Below are positions 62,485 to 64,000 of a stretch of DNA of 64,000 nucleotides, one piece after another. The DNA lies in the NCBI RefSeq assembly GCF_028679125.1, contig NZ_JAJRCG010000001.1, positions 248,001 through 312,000 of the forward strand. The letters are read 5' to 3'. Origin of the DNA: Methanoregula sp. (lineage in GTDB: Archaea > Halobacteriota > Methanomicrobia > Methanomicrobiales > Methanospirillaceae). A program made the position numbers and the translations under genes. Under the pieces are notes generated by a model that ran no database searches, was not told where the DNA came from, and worked only from the letters and a program-made list of their open reading frames with translations. The first letter of the stretch is position 1. Every line of letters starts with the position of its first letter.

Positions 62485-64000
62485 ATGGCTACCGAACCCG
62501 TCCAGTCGATCATCAGAAAACAGGCAAAACCTGCGGTACTGATCTTTTTCCTGCTCACGCTTATCGTGGGCATTCTTTACCCGTTTATTGTCACAGGCAT
62601 TGCCCAGGTACTCTTCCCGGTCCAGTCAAACGGGGATCTCCTCATCCATAACGGCAAGATCGCCGGCTCGTCCCAGGTCGGGCAGCCGTTCTCGTCCCCG
62701 CAGTACTTCTGGGGCCGTCCTTCTGCAACCTCGCCCGTGCCCTATAATGCCGGCGCCTCCTCCGGATCCAATCTCGGGCCGGATAATCCCGCACTCGCCG
62801 ATGCGGTAAAAACCCGGGTCGGTGCCCTGCATGCAGCCGATCCCAAAAATACGCAGGAGATACCAGTCGATCTCGTCACCGCTTCAGGAAGCGGGCTTGA
62901 CCCGGACATCTCGGTCGCTGCCGCGTATTACCAGGTGCCCCGCGTGGCCCGGGAACGTAACCTCTCCGAGCCGGAGGTATCAGCGCTCGTAAACTCACAG
63001 GTCCAGCAGCGCCAGTTCGTGATCTTCGGCGAGCCCCGGGTGAATGTCCTCTCCCTGAACCTCGCACTCGATGATATCAGCGCCGAAAAAATCTCCGTGC
63101 CGCAATCGGCCGGGTCCGGTGCTGATCCCACCGACCCCCCGGCCAGTCTCTTCGGCATGAGGATCGCCGACTGGTTCCAGCTGCTCCTCTTCATCCTGCT
63201 CGTCATGTTCATCGTTGTGCCGCTGGGTGCATGGATGGCAAAGATCTATACCGGGAAACCGAACTTCTTCTCCCCGTTCCTCGAACGGATCGAACAGAAG
63301 ATCTTCCTCATTGCCGGTGTTGATCCCGGGGAGGAGATGGACTGGAAGCAGTTTGCCGTCGCCGTCATGGTCTTCTCGGTTCCCTGCATCGCGGTCGTCT
63401 TCTTCCTCCAGCTCGTTCAGCAGGTCCTGCCGCTCAACCCGGCCGGCCTTTCGGCCGTTCCCCCGGATCTCGCGCTCAACACGGCGGTCAGCTTTGCCAC
63501 CAACACCAACTGGCAGGCCTATGTGCCCGAAGTCACGATGAGTTACTTCACCCAGATGGCGGGTCTCGCCGTCCAGAATTTCCTCTCGGCTGCGGTCGGG
63601 ATGTCCGTGCTCGTCGCGCTCATACTCGCCTTCACGCGGAAGTCCGGTACAACCATCGGCAACTTCTGGGTGCTGCTGACAAGAAGCGTCATGATCCTCC
63701 TCCCCATCTGTCTTGTCATCTCCCTTCTGCTCGTCTCGCAGGGAACGCCCCAGACGTTCTCCGGTGCGGTCACGGTCCCGCTCCTTGACCCGGTGAACGA
63801 CAGTGCCGGGACGCTCGTCACCACCCAGACGATCCCGCTCGGGCCCGTTGCCTCGCAGGTTGCCATCAAGCATCTCGGGACAAACGGCGGCGGGTTCTAT
63901 AATGCCAACTCGGCCCATCCGCTTGAAAACCCCACCCCGTTTGCGAACTTTGTCGAGACCTTTGCAATCATCATCATCCCCGCAGCGCTCTGCATGACGT
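62485..64000 (+). CDS. KdpC-KdpA fusion (partial, runs off window)
   Basis: The frame is open from the ATG at 62485 to the window end. Residues 1-205 are a complete KdpC: one membrane helix (AVLIFFLLTLIVGILYPFIVTGIAQ), the YFWGRPS motif, and the end FGEPRVNVLSLNLALDD. A linker of about 20 residues leads to Met225 (63157), from which KdpA begins: ADWFQLLLFILLVMFIVVPLGAWMAKIYTG, FLERIEQ, GVDPGEEMDWKQ. The K+ filter motifs read FATNTNWQ and LGTNGGGFYNANSAHP. In known systems these are separate genes (kdpFABC). KdpB is expected just beyond the edge. High-affinity ATP-driven K+ uptake at the membrane is the expected role. Confidence 0.9.
   Translation, partial: MATEPVQSIIRKQAKPAVLIFFLLTLIVGILYPFIVTGIAQVLFPVQSNGDLLIHNGKIAGSSQVGQPFSSPQYFWGRPSATSPVPYNAGASSGSNLGPDNPALADAVKTRVGALHAADPKNTQEIPVDLVTASGSGLDPDISVAAAYYQVPRVARERNLSEPEVSALVNSQVQQRQFVIFGEPRVNVLSLNLALDDISAEKISVPQSAGSGADPTDPPASLFGMRIADWFQLLLFILLVMFIVVPLGAWMAKIYTGKPNFFSPFLERIEQKIFLIAGVDPGEEMDWKQFAVAVMVFSVPCIAVVFFLQLVQQVLPLNPAGLSAVPPDLALNTAVSFATNTNWQAYVPEVTMSYFTQMAGLAVQNFLSAAVGMSVLVALILAFTRKSGTTIGNFWVLLTRSVMILLPICLVISLLLVSQGTPQTFSGAVTVPLLDPVNDSAGTLVTTQTIPLGPVASQVAIKHLGTNGGGFYNANSAHPLENPTPFANFVETFAIIIIPAALCMT

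Overview
The window comes from a methanogenic archaeon, most likely of the Methanomicrobiales (Methanoregula-like). This is inferred from several things: archaeal TATA-box promoters (for example 24249-24262), lipoproteins with a VAGC lipobox, a three-gene archaeal glutamate synthase followed by an F420 (FrhB-like) protein, GGAA-N6-TTCC sites matching the methanogen nitrogen repressor NrpR, a class III ribonucleotide reductase with a NrdH-type redoxin, an archaeal CCA-adding enzyme, and methanogen-style PAS/ITRHD histidine kinases. No rRNA, tRNA or CRISPR array was seen.

Layout. 1-11.8 kb holds envelope and signalling genes: lipoproteins, a zinc-ribbon/PH-like membrane protein, a bPH2 protein, a DUF4349 protein, a HEAT-repeat protein, a PAS/HAMP sensor that has lost its phosphoacceptor histidine, a CAP-domain protein and an ArsR-Hsp20 pair. 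11.9-17.7 kb is housekeeping: nrdD-nrdH, thpR-cca and an unknown gene. 18.1-28.7 kb is a nitrogen-assimilation block: amt-glnK-glnK, a class I amidotransferase, a second amt, glnA, and divergently gltB1-gltB2-gltB3-frhB-like. NrpR-type operators lie before amt1 and glnA. 28.9-34 kb has queC and then a run of small toxin-antitoxin-like modules (AbrB-like, RelE, HicAB). The regulators here have recognisable operators, and a duplicated, broken membrane-protein gene flanks hicAB.

34.1-44.4 kb is a visibly AT-rich defence island. It encodes a DUF4238 protein, an Mrr-nuclease/SF2 helicase, a MORC-type GHKL ATPase with zinc ribbon, a Vsr endonuclease, and a translationally coupled operon of 5-methylcytosine DNA methyltransferase, a protein with two GHKL ATPase domains, and a receiver-HEPN fusion. 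The operon looks like a restriction-modification system linked to a two-component-like switch that ends in a HEPN (RNase-type) domain. It is the best candidate here for an undescribed system.

45-55 kb is a cell-surface region. Four copies of a near-identical leader occur; three are followed by the same signal peptide and then by unrelated secreted payloads, one of them a papain-like (C39-like) protease. One gene here has decayed. 55-58.3 kb has a pair of about 187-bp direct repeats and an unrecognised four-gene cluster whose first gene has an in-frame TAG. 58.4-64 kb holds an AAA/DUF4143 ATPase with a double palindromic operator, an intact PAS histidine kinase, a SHOCT protein, and a KdpC-KdpA fusion cut by the window edge.

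Gene starts were moved to the Shine-Dalgarno-supported or family-typical codon where the longest reading frame was clearly too long. Functional calls rest on motifs read by eye; no database search was run.
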